In this document: piece after piece, positions 46,001 to 57,794 of the stretch
Position numbering within the stretch: the stretch's first letter is position 1
How the letters are laid out: each line of letters begins with the position of its first letter
From: Pinus tabuliformis
Lineage: Eukaryota > Streptophyta > Pinopsida > Pinales > Pinaceae
NCBI GenBank assembly: GCA_031772625.1
Contig: CM062814.1
Span: 824,980,757 to 825,044,756, forward strand
DNA length: 64,000 bases
Direction of reading: 5' to 3'
Made by a program: the position numbers and the translations under genes
Notes under the pieces: model-generated
Seen by the model: only the letters and a program-made list of their open reading frames with translations
Told to the model about the DNA's origin: nothing
Databases searched by the model: none

Positions 46001-47975
46001 GTCCTCCTTTCTAGAATTTACTTGTCTTCAAGCAACTATAGGTTAGGGTGTTGCAAAATGTCTTCTCCTTCTCATGTAGCATCCTCTGAAGGTAATCCTC
46101 TCCACCTGATGAGGTACTCTCAAATAGTCTTGTTCCTCAATTTTTTCTCCTTACTTCCGCAATCTCCTCAAGCTCCAAAATCAACTACCCTTCCTCATCC
46201 AATGGAGGAAGCTCAGCAGAGGAGTTAACATGTTATCACAAAGCCTTATTAAACATGAGACATGAAATATGTTCTAGATTTTTCTCCCCTCTGGTAACTC
46301 TAGCTCATATGTCGTCTTCCCCACTCTCCTAGATATTTGGTATGGGTCGAAGAGACGAAGCTTCAATTTTTTTGTCCCACTCTTCTTAAGTGAGAACTGT
46401 TGATACGATTGTAATCTCAAGAACACCAAGTCTCTTGCCTCAAAGCTGCATTTGGTCTTGTGCTTGTCTGCAAATGCCTTCGATCGATTCTAGGCCACTT
46501 GTAAGTTCTCTTTGAGGCTTTTCAGGATGTCCTAATTCTTCTAAATCCAATCCTTGGCTTTGGATTCCCTGTTATCCACGAAAACTAACTCCACAATTGA
46601 TAATGCTTCATACCCATACAAGGCCCTAAAAGGAGTCATCCCTGTGGACATGTGATAGGTGGTATTATAGCAATACTCTCCCAAGTGCATCCACTTAATC
46701 CATGCCGTTTGTTGCTCATAATCATAATTACGTAGATACCCTTCCACCCATTTATTTACAATCTTTGTCTATCCATTGATCTGTAGGTGGTAATTGGTAC
46801 TAGGCATCAATTCTATGCCAACCAATCTGAAGAGCTCTCGCGAGAAAGCACTGAGGAAGCGATTGTCCCTATCACTAACAATGAATTTCGGTAGACCATG
46901 TAGCCTGAAAACCTCCCTGAAGAATAAGTTTGCCACATCAAAAACTGAATAATTTGATGAAATCGCATAAAAATGTGCAAACTATGTCAATTGATCTACC
47001 ACCACATAGATACATTATTTTCCTTGTACTTTGGGCAACCCTGTAATAAAATCCATAGACACACTCTAGTTTAGGGAGACGCTGAAGTAATCCTACTAGG
47101 TGAAGGTGTTCCATTTTGTTATGCTAGCTAACACACTAAACACTCCTTCACATATCTCAATACATCCTCCTTGAGGCCCTTCCTTGTGAACATCTCTCTC
47201 ACATGCCTATAAGTTTTAAAATAACTTGGACCTAAAAGAGGTGCGATGTGCATGGCTCTAAGGATCTTCTCCTTAAGTTTGGACATAGACACCAAATAGA
47301 TCCTCCCTTTGTAGTAGATAATGTTGTCCATCACTATATAGCAGTCATCCTATATGACCCCATCCATTACCTCACAAGAAAACTTGTTCTTTGAGTATTC
47401 TACCAAGAGGCTCACTTTTCAATCTTCATAAACTGCATTGAGCGAACAAACAGTGGGCCTTTTGGAGAGGGTGTCAGCAACAACATTCTTCTTGCCTTTG
47501 ATATACTCTATGTTAAAGTCAAATGCTTATATTTTACTCACCCAATTTTGTTTCCTTTCGTTCAAATCCATTTGTTCTAGGAAATACTTCAAACTATTAT
47601 GATTTGTTTTGACTATGAATTGGTCGCCTGCTAAGTATTTTTTGAATTTGATCAAGGCATGCATGATTGCAAGCATTCCCTTGTCGTATGTGAATAAAGT
47701 TTCTCGACATTCTTGAGTTTTCTGCTTTCAAATGTTATTAGGGGCTTGTTTTGCATTAACAGTGCCCCTATGCCTTCCCCTAGTGCATAACATTCTAGCA
47801 CAAAGGGTTGCGAAAAATCTGGAAGAGCTAGTACTAGGCATGTACTCATTCTTTCCTTCTACTTGTCAAAAGCTTTTTGGGCACCTTCTGACAATCGAAA
47901 TGTTCCTTTGTTTGTGAGCTTTGTCAATGGTTTGCCTTGTTGTTGCATAAACTAGCAGGCCTAGTTTGTAGGCTA

Positions 47976-48789
47976 AAGTTGGAAGGCACAACCATAGTTT
48001 GGGACAAAGGCCCATTGTCACCACAACCTATGTCCCCTTCTTTTCTCATATTTTCACCAACAGGAGGAGTCCCATTATCCCTCACTAATGATTAATATGT
48101 CTATTATAGGGTTCAAAGTAAGGCAAGGATGGCTCATTCAATGGGAAGGTTCAATTAAAGTGTGAGCTTTGGGAGAAGCTAGTAAGGCTTTCCATGAAAA
48201 ACCCCTTGAAAGAAATGTTATACAAGACCTCAGGTTGAGAAATTTGGCAAGGTAAGAGTTCATCTAAGGTCAAGATAGCTAAGGAACGTATGATATACTT
48301 ATATAAGTAGTCAAGCATAAACTTTCAAGAAATCCCTAAGTTGAAGAATTAGCTTCTAGGGTTCCCATTTGGTGTGATAGCTAGGGCATCAATTCCACCC
48401 TCGGAATTCATTCAAAATTGGAAGATGCCTAGAGGAGACATGAATGAAGAAATTTGTTAGGACGGAATCCCAAAATTCCTCTTCCTTAAAATTTCGCACC
48501 AAGCTCTAGAAAACTTCTGTATCCTTAAAGGGACGAAGAAAAGAGAAAGAAAAGAGGTGAAAGGAATGATGTTTTGTTGTGTTAATGTGATCACGAAAGA
48601 TCTAGGACCAGTTCCTAGCTATTGGGAAGGTTGGAGTCAAAATGATCAAGATTTGGGATCTTTGCTCTTTGACGAGGCCTAAAGAAGCAGCTTCGCTAAC
48701 CCTATGGATGTAGCTGCACGACAACTTTAGACTTTTATACTTCTAAGGAAATTGTTACATAGCTTCAAGGATGCAATGCAAATAATCCT
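47976..48789. other. Unassigned sequence
   Basis: Between the broken end of the Gypsy element and the LTR-like repeat I see no domain, terminal repeat or tandem array. Confidence 0.35.
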
Positions 48790-50540
48790 CTAGGAACATT
48801 CATTCATTCTTTGTCCAATGTGTAATACATGCAAAAATCTCCAATTGTTTCAATGATTCCGCTAATTTGCATTAATTAGGGCACATTATTTCACCATAAT
48901 AAATTGATTCTACGCATTAGACATCCATTAAAATAGAAATATAGCATTATATTTCACTTACAAGATAAAGAAGAATATATTCATCCAAAATTTTTCCAAT
49001 AAGAAGCTCCAAGAGAGATACCGAAATTTTTCCACACATCAAAATTTGTTTATTCATCCAAGTCATTGCACAATTGTAGGTCTCAATTCTTTAGAGAGAG
49101 AGATCCAAAATCCAAAATGATAATCCAAATGAGAATGACTCACTTATTTATAAATGTCATATAAGTTCAAAAACTAAAAGAAAAGCCCTCCTATGCCTAA
49201 AATGCTAAGTAACCCACCCATGGCTACAAGCCAAACATGATAGCTCAATAAACAAATCGAATTAGCCTTCTTAGGGCCATGCTAGGCTAACGTGGAGGCC
49301 TAGAAGGGCAGCGTTGAGGCCTCATGTGCCAAAAATGAGAGTGAGCGCCTCAAAATCAATAGACAAGAGCGGTATGCCCTCCAAATGTTGCATAACATCT
49401 TCAAACCCCAAGTTGGGCTTTGTGGGTTTCAAATGGGTCTCATGGGTCTCCAAGTGGCTCAGGATCAATTTGATGCTCCATCAATGAGGGCTAGAAGATG
49501 ATACATGCCCTCCCATGTCTCCCTAGAAGAGACAAAACCTCCTTTGGGCCCTAGATCAGTTGCCAACTGTCGAGTGCAATGTGTAGCTGGCTAGGCAACA
49601 TGGTCCAAGTGCATCATCATCTTTGTATAATTGGGGCACGAGCAAGCAATGTGGTGGTGCTGAAGAAGCCCATTGTGTGGCAATGAATGCTCTGCAAGAC
49701 TGGAGATCCATGGCTCTCAACTCTCACCCTACAAGTGCCATTATGACCTCTGGAGGTCTTGGATCCCGTATAGGCAGGCCAAATCCAAGATGTTGACCCA
49801 CTTGCAATTTTGTATAAGATCCAATGTGTCTCCTCACCTCCAGTACAATTATCATTAGTGCAATTGAGTAAATAAGCTCGCTAATCAAGGGCAGAAGTGG
49901 ACACTTTATAGTGGCATGCCCTTCCATGTGGACTTTAAACATGTACAAGTTTTACCTTGTTCGACAAGAGAGGTTAGTGGAGGGCCCTATTAAGTGGTTT
50001 CAATATCTAAGGGAGTGGCAGGTGGCATGTGAATAATGATGGAATAGAGTGGGGGTAAGAGGGAAGGCTCTAAGCCACATGCCATGGTACAAGGGTAGCT
50101 TTGATGAAGAAAGCCCAACATTGGGTATATGAATGTAGGAGGGAGAAATCGTGGTACATGAGTTACCCCAACTTTTGTTTTCCCACCCTTCTTCATACGC
50201 CTTTTGCCTTTTATTGATTTTCTTGATTTTATTGCTTGGGGCTCAAGGGGATGAGAGCATGATGCCTAAGATGCAGCAGTGAATGCCCGCTTAAGGTGGA
50301 GTAGTTCATCGCCCACCAGGGGTTGGGACAATCATGGGTTCCTTAATGATGTAGGGGGCACTCACAGGGGCCCTAGGAACTAGGATGATGGCCATAATGA
50401 TAGGGGGTAAAGCTAATGTTTGGTTTTTTCCCTCGTGCTAAAATCTTTTGTCTCGACCATCTTTTGCATTTTTTGGTACATTTCATGTTGTATGTGGCCA
50501 TATTGTGCTTTTATCTTTCTTTTTCACCGCATCAACCTCT
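48790..50540 (-). repeat. LTR-like dispersed repeat (sister of 11044-12790)
   Basis: Reverse complement of this stretch matches 11044-12790 at several anchors: GGTTGATGC, ATGCAAAAGATGGTC, a TATAAAT box (near 49150) and GAATGTTCCTAG. Equal length suggests one family. No coding sequence is seen. Confidence 0.5.
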
Positions 50541-50580
50541 AGGGCATTGTTTCAAGCTCGACTTTTAATTTTAGTTAACA

Positions 50581-51943
50581 TGTTCTTTACTTAGGACAGT
50601 TACTTTAATGTTCCATATTAGCCCGTTTATCAATCCATTTCATTTCCATTAGCAAACACAAATCATTATCATATCTACAGTAATTGAAGAAAGAACATAA
50701 ATGATAAATGCAGAAGACAAGCCAAGACAAGGGAATACAAGAATATGGCTCAAGCTAGGGAAAAACCCCAAGATGGGGAAAGCCCTTGATCAATTCTTCT
50801 TATCATTGATATCAAATGTTCAGTAAAGAGAGAGAGAGAGAGAGTACAATAATTCAAAGTCAATATTGACTTTGTCAATTTGAAGATCCAATATCGCTTC
50901 CCTTAGATAAATAGATGACCCAATCAAAATTGCAATTCTGGAGCAATGAAATTTTTCCCTCTTAAGGTAATGCCATATTGCTGGAGAATCTTGGTTTGGT
51001 TAGGGCTACTTACAATCCAGCAAGGAGCTACTACAGACTGTCGAATCTAGACAACCATCCAACTTGCATCCAAAACTACACAAATACGTCATATTTACAC
51101 ATACCTAATGATCACAAGTGTCGGAGCATACTACTGTTGCTTGCTTCTCCTGGTTAGGGCATGTGGCACTCTACTACAACCCTCAGAAACTTACCCAAAC
51201 AACCTTCTACAGTTGTGGCCTCCCTTCAAGACAATTTGTTTGCTTTATGTTACAAGTATGGGCTTAATCTAACCCCCAAACAAGCCTCCACATCAACTTG
51301 CCTTCACCAAAATAGGTATGTGTCCTATCTAGGCTATTTCTTTCCCTCCTAGCCCCCTATTGAGCTAGATTAGGCCTGCGGCCTGCTTGAGAAAGACTCC
51401 CTGTAGTTGCAGCCCACCTAGAAGAGAGTTTCCACACCACCCAAACACTCCATCTCTTCCCTTATGCCTGCAGTCAATCTCTGTGATAACTCGAACCTGC
51501 AACAGAAGATAGATATGCCCATAACAACCCTTAAATAAGCCATACTTTCCCCTAGCGATCTTGGCCTCCTGCCTAAGGAACTCGACCCATCATACAACCC
51601 AGTCATGACGTCAACCTTTCCCTTCCACCTTCGCTGGAGATATCTTCCTTCTACTACTATTTCAGAGAGAATAAATGTGTGTTGTGGATGTGTCAAATGA
51701 GGTTGGAGGTCACCTTCTTTTATAGGAGATGGAGAGGGATTCAACTTGACTAATGAACCCCAAGTTGACCTTGACAAATTGCACATGTGTGGGCTTGAAT
51801 CTAAAAACATATTTCCCCTTGCCCAAATTTAGTGATCTTTAGGTCGATTTTGGTCCTCTCGAAAAGAGGAATTCAATGCAATACTTATCTTCATCAAATG
51901 AGTTGTCCAAAGTGGAATTTGGCCCTAGTTTCCAATTTTAACA
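50581..51943 (-). repeat. 3' LTR of the host Copia element
   Basis: The inner end is fixed at ..TTTTAACA (51943) next to the polypurine tract; the outer edge near 50581 (TGTTCTTTAC) is approximate. It matches the solo LTR at 26501-28661 at both ends and lacks its 92-bp array. An (AG)n run lies at 50828-50845. Confidence 0.72.
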
Positions 51944-52619
51944 CTCCCTCTCAACTAGAGAGAATTCCACCTGCCAATATCCATCATCATGTCATCCTAT
52001 CATCATGAACCATCTCTGCATTCCTTCTCAACTCTGTTGAACACTGATATAGATAATGAAGAAGAATTAATCAAGAGTGAGTCACAAGACCTTTCCACTC
52101 TCCACTGACAAAATTCAGTCCACATAACCTGGAGTAGAACACCAATCAAACTTGATCCCAGATCAAGTTGTTGAACACCATGCATCCTAAACATAGGGAA
52201 TACGACAGTGCATGATGCATCCATCTGTAGTGTTATAGTCCCTATCCACTTTTCCCAACTCATTGGCCAGATGAGAGGTACTTCCCACAAGTCTCGGACT
52301 ACATGGGTAGGATGTATGCTAGGGTATCCGTAGGAGAAGGTGAACCACTCATCCTTCCAATATGCCATAGGAGAAGGTGAACCACTCACCCTATACATGT
52401 GTCTTCATATTGAGGTATATTCTCACAAGGGAAGGTGAACCACTCAACCTATACACGGTGAACCGATAGGGAAGGTGAATTACTCACCCTATAGTCGCAC
52501 ATAGCTCCAAGAAGTACCCCAGGCCCCCAGGAGCTCCTAGAGCTCAACGTTCAACCGAAACCCTCATAGTAGGGTCTTTCCACGACTCCCAGCCTCTCTC
52601 TAAAGGAAGATAAACTTGA

Positions 52620-52769
52620 CCTTACTAAGAGGCTTTGAGAGGATGTCAGTTACTTGCACATCCATCCTGAAATGATGGAGCTTGATTGCTCCCCATTGTA
52701 CCATATTCCAAATAAAGTGGTACCTTATGTCAATATGCTTGAAAGGGTTATGGAACATGGGATTCTCTG
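52620..52769 (-). pseudogene. RNase H C-terminus of the host Copia element
   Basis: On the minus strand the motifs ENPMFHNPFKHIDIRYHF and TDILSKPL mark the end of a Copia RNase H. The reading is cut by the AAAGG target duplication of the Sirevirus and resumes on its far side at 61603. Confidence 0.75.
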
Positions 52770-52774
52770 AAAGG

Positions 52775-54317
52775 TGTTGGAATTATGACACAGGTTTGGC
52801 ACTATGTCACAGGTGTTGTCCTTGATGGCAACTCACTCAGATGGCAGATCACTATTCAAGCTCTCAGAATGAAAGAAAAAGAGGTATACGCAGGTTCCCT
52901 TTGACGAAGTCGCGTATACACGCGGGATTTCCGATCAAAAGTCGCGTATGCGTATGCACGCACTTTCATGCACGAAAAAGCGCGTATGTGTGGAAAAACT
53001 TATTTTTGGTCCATGGTATTTAGTCCTTGGTATTTGGACCATGGTATCTCGTCTGAAGTGTTGAACCCAGGTATTTGGTCCAAGGTATTGATTCTTTATG
53101 GTTTTGGACCATGGTATTGTGTAAGGCCTAAGACTATAAAAGGGGAAGGAGATCATTAGGCAAAGGCATTGTCTCAAGTATTGAATATCTCATGAAGAAC
53201 TAGATCTGGAATACTAGTCATTGGATTATGGTGCATAGCTGGATCTGAATCAAGGAGGAACCTGAGCGCAAAAAGAAGGATAAGTACTATTGATTGATCA
53301 AGATCTTAAGGCTTGAATAGTAGTATCTTTGTGTGATTTTGATCTATTATTTTGGTGCATGACTTGATCTATAAATCTGATAATCTGGGTATAACTAATG
53401 TCTGAATAAGTGAAAAGGATAAATTATCTTTTATAGATCTGTATGCAGGTTCAGTGAAGAAAAGGTGTGTATACACGTTGGTTCTGTAATGCAAAATAGC
53501 GTATACGTTGGTTGGCCTTAATTCAGAAGCGTATGCACGCAGGTTGTACACATTGAAGTAGCGTACGTCTCTTGAAATATGTTTTAGCTACTTCTGTTTA
53601 TTGTTGCAGTGTTCTGAGTTCAGAATTTGTGTCTGGTTACTGTTACTCTTTTCTGGGTACAGCATTCAAAGAAGTGACTATTTGAATCCGTTTTGTTTGG
53701 TAAAAAAGGAGATTGGTTGATGCAGATATACTTGATGTTTGATTGATGTTATTCATGGATCCAGTCTGAAAATTTATGAAACGTGGTCCCTGAAAGAAAA
53801 GAGAAGGTTGTAGCCTTCTGTAGGTCAACACCTACGTACTAGTACCTCAGCTAGTACAAGAGCTAAGGGGGTTGTAGCTCCCTTCCAGAAGAAACTGGAG
53901 AATGAGAGAAGGTTGTAGCCTTCTGCAGGTAGCAGCCTGCGTACTAGTATAAGACTGCACCAGTACAGAATCATTGTAAAAAGAAGTTTCTAATTAAAAG
54001 AAGATAGAGACGAATTGCAGCAGGTGGTTTTCACCCACATTGGGTTTCCACCTTATATCTTTGTGTCCATGTGTGTGATGATCTGTTTTGTTTTACTGCT
54101 CCTGTTTACTGTTCTTATGATTAATGAAGTCCTGATGCACTGATTAAAGATCAACAATTAATGAATCTTAAGTTTTCTTATATACGCTGGTTTCTTTAAA
54201 CACAGTAGCGTATATACGCAGTTTCCCATAACTGAAGTAGCGTATACAAATCTGATTGTGAAAAATAATTGATTTGATAATACTGATTCACCCCCCCTCT
54301 CAATATTATTTCCAACA
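52775..54317 (+). repeat. 5' LTR of Sirevirus copy 2
   Basis: 1543 bp, from TGTTGGAATTATGACAC to ATTATTTCCAACA. It contains several CpG palindromes of the GCGTATAYACGC type (52880-52990, 53460-53570, 54180-54245) and a cluster of GGACCATGGTATT-like motifs (53010-53125) just upstream of the TATA box. Confidence 0.93.
53135..53143 (+). promoter_or_regulatory. TATA box of the Sirevirus LTR
   Basis: TATAAAAGG lies 360 bases into the 5' LTR, directly after the GGACCATGGTATT motif cluster. The identical box sits 360 bases into the 3' LTR at 60417-60425. Transcription would start about 30 bases downstream. Confidence 0.7.
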
Positions 54318-54319
54318 AT

Positions 54320-54331
54320 TGGTATCGGAGC
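54320..54331 (+). promoter_or_regulatory. Primer binding site of Sirevirus copy 2
   Basis: TGGTATCGGAGC lies two bases after the 5' LTR. It complements the 3' end of initiator tRNA-Met with one change from the usual TGGTATCAGAGC. Confidence 0.85.
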
Positions 54332-54377
54332 AGGTCCTTCAGAAGAAGCTTGATTGCTTGAAGGAAGATCTATCATC

Positions 54378-56150
54378 ATGAGCAACTACGAAAAGGAGGC
54401 ATCTATCAGGCCACCAATCTTTGATGGAAGCAACTTCGTCTATTGGAAGGTAAGAATCACAGCCTATCTTCAATCTCTTGGTACAGAAGTTTGGGATATC
54501 GTGGAAACAGGATACACATTTCCATCAACAACACCTACAGATACAGCTGGTAAGAAGCAGTATGAAACAAATGCAAAGGCTGTCAATACTCTATTAGGGA
54601 GTTTATCTCAATCAGAATTCGTCAAGGTTATGCAACTCAAAACCGCAAAAGAAATATGGGACAAGATCGTTCTGAGCTATGAAGGAGATGATCAAGTAAA
54701 ACGTGCAAAACTACAAACTCTCATAATTCAATATGAAAATCTCAGAATGCACAATGATGAAAGTGTGGCTAATTATTTCTTACGTATAGATGAGATTGTT
54801 AATTGTATGAAAAACTTGGGCGAAGAGATAAAAGAAGCTACTTTGGTTGAAAAGGTTCTAAGATCTTTGTCTTCTAAGTTTGAATCAAAAGTTTCAGCCA
54901 TAGAAGAAAAGCAGAATCTTCAAAGCATTACCATGTCACAACTTCACGGAATCCTAACTGCTTTTGAAATGAGAAAAGGAGGACCATCAGACATGAGATA
55001 ATCTGCATTCAAAGCCTCAGGGAAAGGAGAATACAATGAGTCAGGACATATGTCAGAAGGAGAGGAAGAATCAAACTTTGTCAAGAACCTTCAACGGGGT
55101 TTTGGAAGATTCAGAGATAAGCTACCTTTTAAATGCTTTGCTTGTGAAAGAGTCTATTACTATGCAGCCAAGTGTCCTCATAAAGATAAGCTTGACAAAG
55201 GTAAGGAACCAGTTAGTTGGAACAGAAAACAGAATGTAAGTAAGAAGAGCTATTATACACATGAAGACAGTGATGGATTTTCAAATAGTGATGAAGATGA
55301 ACAAGGTAATGATTATAGACTTTTGATGGCTTTTGAAGATGATGATTTCTTGGATGCTATAGATGAAGAAGGTATTTATGAAGAAATTTCTAAACTTAAA
55401 ATTTATTTAGAAGAAAAGAATATGATTATAGATACTCTAACATTCCAACTCGCTGAAAGAGAAAAACACAATGAAAAATTAGAATGTGAAATTGTGGGAC
55501 TTAGAAAAGATATTGAGAAAACAAAAGCTCTTAATCTTAGATTTGCTAAAGGATCTGAAACTTTAGATGAGATTATCAAAGTGCAGCGTTCTCCTCTAAT
55601 CAAGACAGGTCTTGGGTATACTGAAGAAGCATCTCAAGCACAAAAGCCATCTACCTCCAAAATTTATCTTGAAGTAGCAAGGAGAAGTGAACAGGTTGAC
55701 AACCGACAGTAAAGGCACAATGCAGATCACCAAGTAAATTAGGGACAATTTACTTCCAGAATGAACATAGATCACCAAGTAAATCGAGGGCAATCTACTT
55801 TAAGGATGAACAGAAGCTACATCCATTCACAGGTAAATCATTCTCAATTTGTCTCAAGAACGAATGGCTATTACAATCACCTAGACAGAAGCTTTGATAA
55901 TCGCAGGAATTTCTTCAATGGCCAATGTTTCTCTTGTCATAACTTTGGACACAAAGCAGCTCAATGTGTTGCCTACAAGACCATCATGACCAGAGAAGCA
56001 TGAAATCAAAGGAATGTGATTGGAATCATGAAAAGGACCTACAATAACTTTTTTGCTCTTGAAAATGAAATAGAATGTTCTATTTGTAACAACTTCGGTC
56101 ATGAAGATTCTGAATGCAGGAGTAGGTTTTGGCAAACAACTCAGAAGGAG
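54378..56150 (+). pseudogene. gag of Sirevirus copy 2
   Basis: Starting with MSNYEKEASIRPPIFDGSN, the region encodes a UBN2-type Gag core (54378-55001). A first, atypical knuckle (CFACERVYYYAAKC, near 55135) and a long charged coiled-coil segment (55330-55610) follow. Two further CCHC knuckles come next (CFSCHNFGHKAAQC near 55927; CSICNNFGHEDSEC near 56075). Gag would form the virus-like particle and bind RNA through the knuckles. A long Gag with an extended coiled tail fits Sireviruses. Fossil, with a few breaks. Confidence 0.87.
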
Positions 56151-56159
56151 CAAGCTTCA

Positions 56160-57200
56160 TTGAGTCCCAAAACATGGAGAAAGAAAGAACTACAACCAGA
56201 AAGATGTGGTATAACCTTGTATGCGGAAGGGAAAGAAAAGCAGTGGTACATCGACAGTGGATGCTCGAAACATATGACAGGTGATAAAGAAAAACTTCAG
56301 TCATATAGTGCCTTAGAAAAGGAAAAGAAGGTCTCATTTGGAAATGACACCCCTGCATTCATAAAAGGTAAAGGTTTTGTTCTTCTGAAAGAAAAGGTCA
56401 AAGCTAGAAATGTTATGTATGTTGATGGATTAAAGCATAACCTGTTGAGTGTCAGTCAAATGTGTGATCAAGGAAATGAGTTAATATTTCGATCAAATGG
56501 TTGTATTTTTCATGAGCTTGATACAGGAGAAACTGTGATCAAAGGCATAAGAACTCCAAATAATTTATACATACTCAAGGGAGGACAACAACAATGCTAT
56601 CTAAGCAAGAATGATGAACACTGGCTATGGCACAGAAGATTGGGGCATCTAAGCTTCTCTCAGATAAGGAAAGCATGCAAATATCAGGCGGTTCGTGATC
56701 TCCCTGACATCAGAATTCCAGACAATACAATATGCAAATCATGTCAGTTTGGTAAGCAAACCAGAACTAATTTCCCTGAGAAGGAAGGATCAGCTAGTAG
56801 GCCACTTGAACTTGTCCATACTGATGTATGTGGTCCAACTAGGAAAAGGTCACCTCGAGGAGAAGAATACTTCATATTGTTCATTGACGACTTTTCCAGG
56901 ATGTGTTGGATAGGACTTCTGAAGCATAAAGACGAAGCTTTCGAAAAGTTCAAAGCATTCAAATCCTTGGTTGAAAACGAATCAGATCGCAGAATCAAAT
57001 GCCTCAGGTCTGATCGAGGAGGGGAATTTACCTCGGATGAATTTTTCGATTTTTGTGAAGAACATGGAATAAGAAGGGAATTCTCTACTGCAAGGACTCC
57101 TTAGCAAAATGGAGTAGTAGAAAGGATGAACAGAACGGTTCAACAAATGGCTCGTGCTATGCTTGATGAGTCTGGAACTCTCGCAACCTTCTGGGGTGAA
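56160..57200 (+). pseudogene. Protease and integrase of Sirevirus copy 2
   Basis: The aspartic protease shows WYIDSGCSKHMTGD (56246-56290). It is followed by the GAG-pre-integrase zinc finger (HRRLGHLSFSQIRKA and CKSCQFGKQ, 56630-56760) and the integrase core: HTDVCGP, FIDDFSR, SDRGGEF and NRTVQQMAR. The DSGCSKHMTGD form of the protease site is common in Sireviruses. The catalytic D, D motifs of the core are recognisable. The order protease, integrase, reverse transcriptase defines Ty1/Copia. Confidence 0.9.
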
Positions 57201-57794
57201 GCTGCATTTGCTGCCATTACTATTCTCAACAAGACAAATGTCCGGGTAAATAGTACTCAGACTCCTCATGAACTTTGGTATGGTAAGATTCCCACGGTTA
57301 AATACTTGAAAATTTTTGGAAGCAAATGTTACATCAAAAGGACTGATGAAAACCCTGGCAAGTTTGAACCTAGAGCAGATGAAGGCATTCTCCTTGGTTA
57401 CTCTCCCCACAACAAAGGATATAAGTGTTACAATAAAAAACTTGGAAAAATGGTTGAAAGTATTGATGTAGTGGTTGATGAAGAAGGAAACATTCCTAGG
57501 CAGGTAAAATCTGAAGATTTCGAAGATGATGAGGACTATCCTTCAACATCAAATCAGACTTATGATGAAGAAGAAACCCATGAGGCACCAGAAGAACAGA
57601 TAAGGTTAGAAGAAAAGACTCCATCCAGGTACGTTCAGAAGAATCATCCAAAAACTCAAATTTTGGGGCAAAAAGAGGCGGGTGTACAAACAAGAAGAAC
57701 TATTTCAGAAGCTTCAAGCTATCTAGCATTAATCTCCTCCACTAAACCACAAAATGTAAGATAAGCATGCAAAGATGAATGTTGGGTCAAGGCC

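Larger units (their letters stand above)
43907..47975 (-). mobile_element. Ty3/Gypsy element, 3' part
   Basis: A reverse-strand Gypsy fossil is made of a long LTR (about 43907-46000) and the end of pol. Minus-strand motifs are RNase H start (DFSQPFVLECYALGEGIGALL, 47650-47830), the H2C2 zinc finger region (47130-47330), and integrase end (GEYCYNTTYHMSTGMTPF, 46541-46747). These resemble the Gypsy element at 12974-22507 but are clearly more diverged. The sequence stops just inside the reverse transcriptase end near 47975, so the 5' half is lost. Many breaks; probably old. Confidence 0.8.

Noticed and set aside
46022-46228. Plus-strand 68-codon frame near the Gypsy LTR
   Set aside because: It is antisense to the decayed Gypsy integrase/chromodomain end and has no domain.
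54320-54334. tRNA gene fragment at primer binding sites
   Set aside because: The short iMet complement next to LTRs is a primer binding site; no tRNA cloverleaf is present there or at 1404, 21247, 29373 or 37977.
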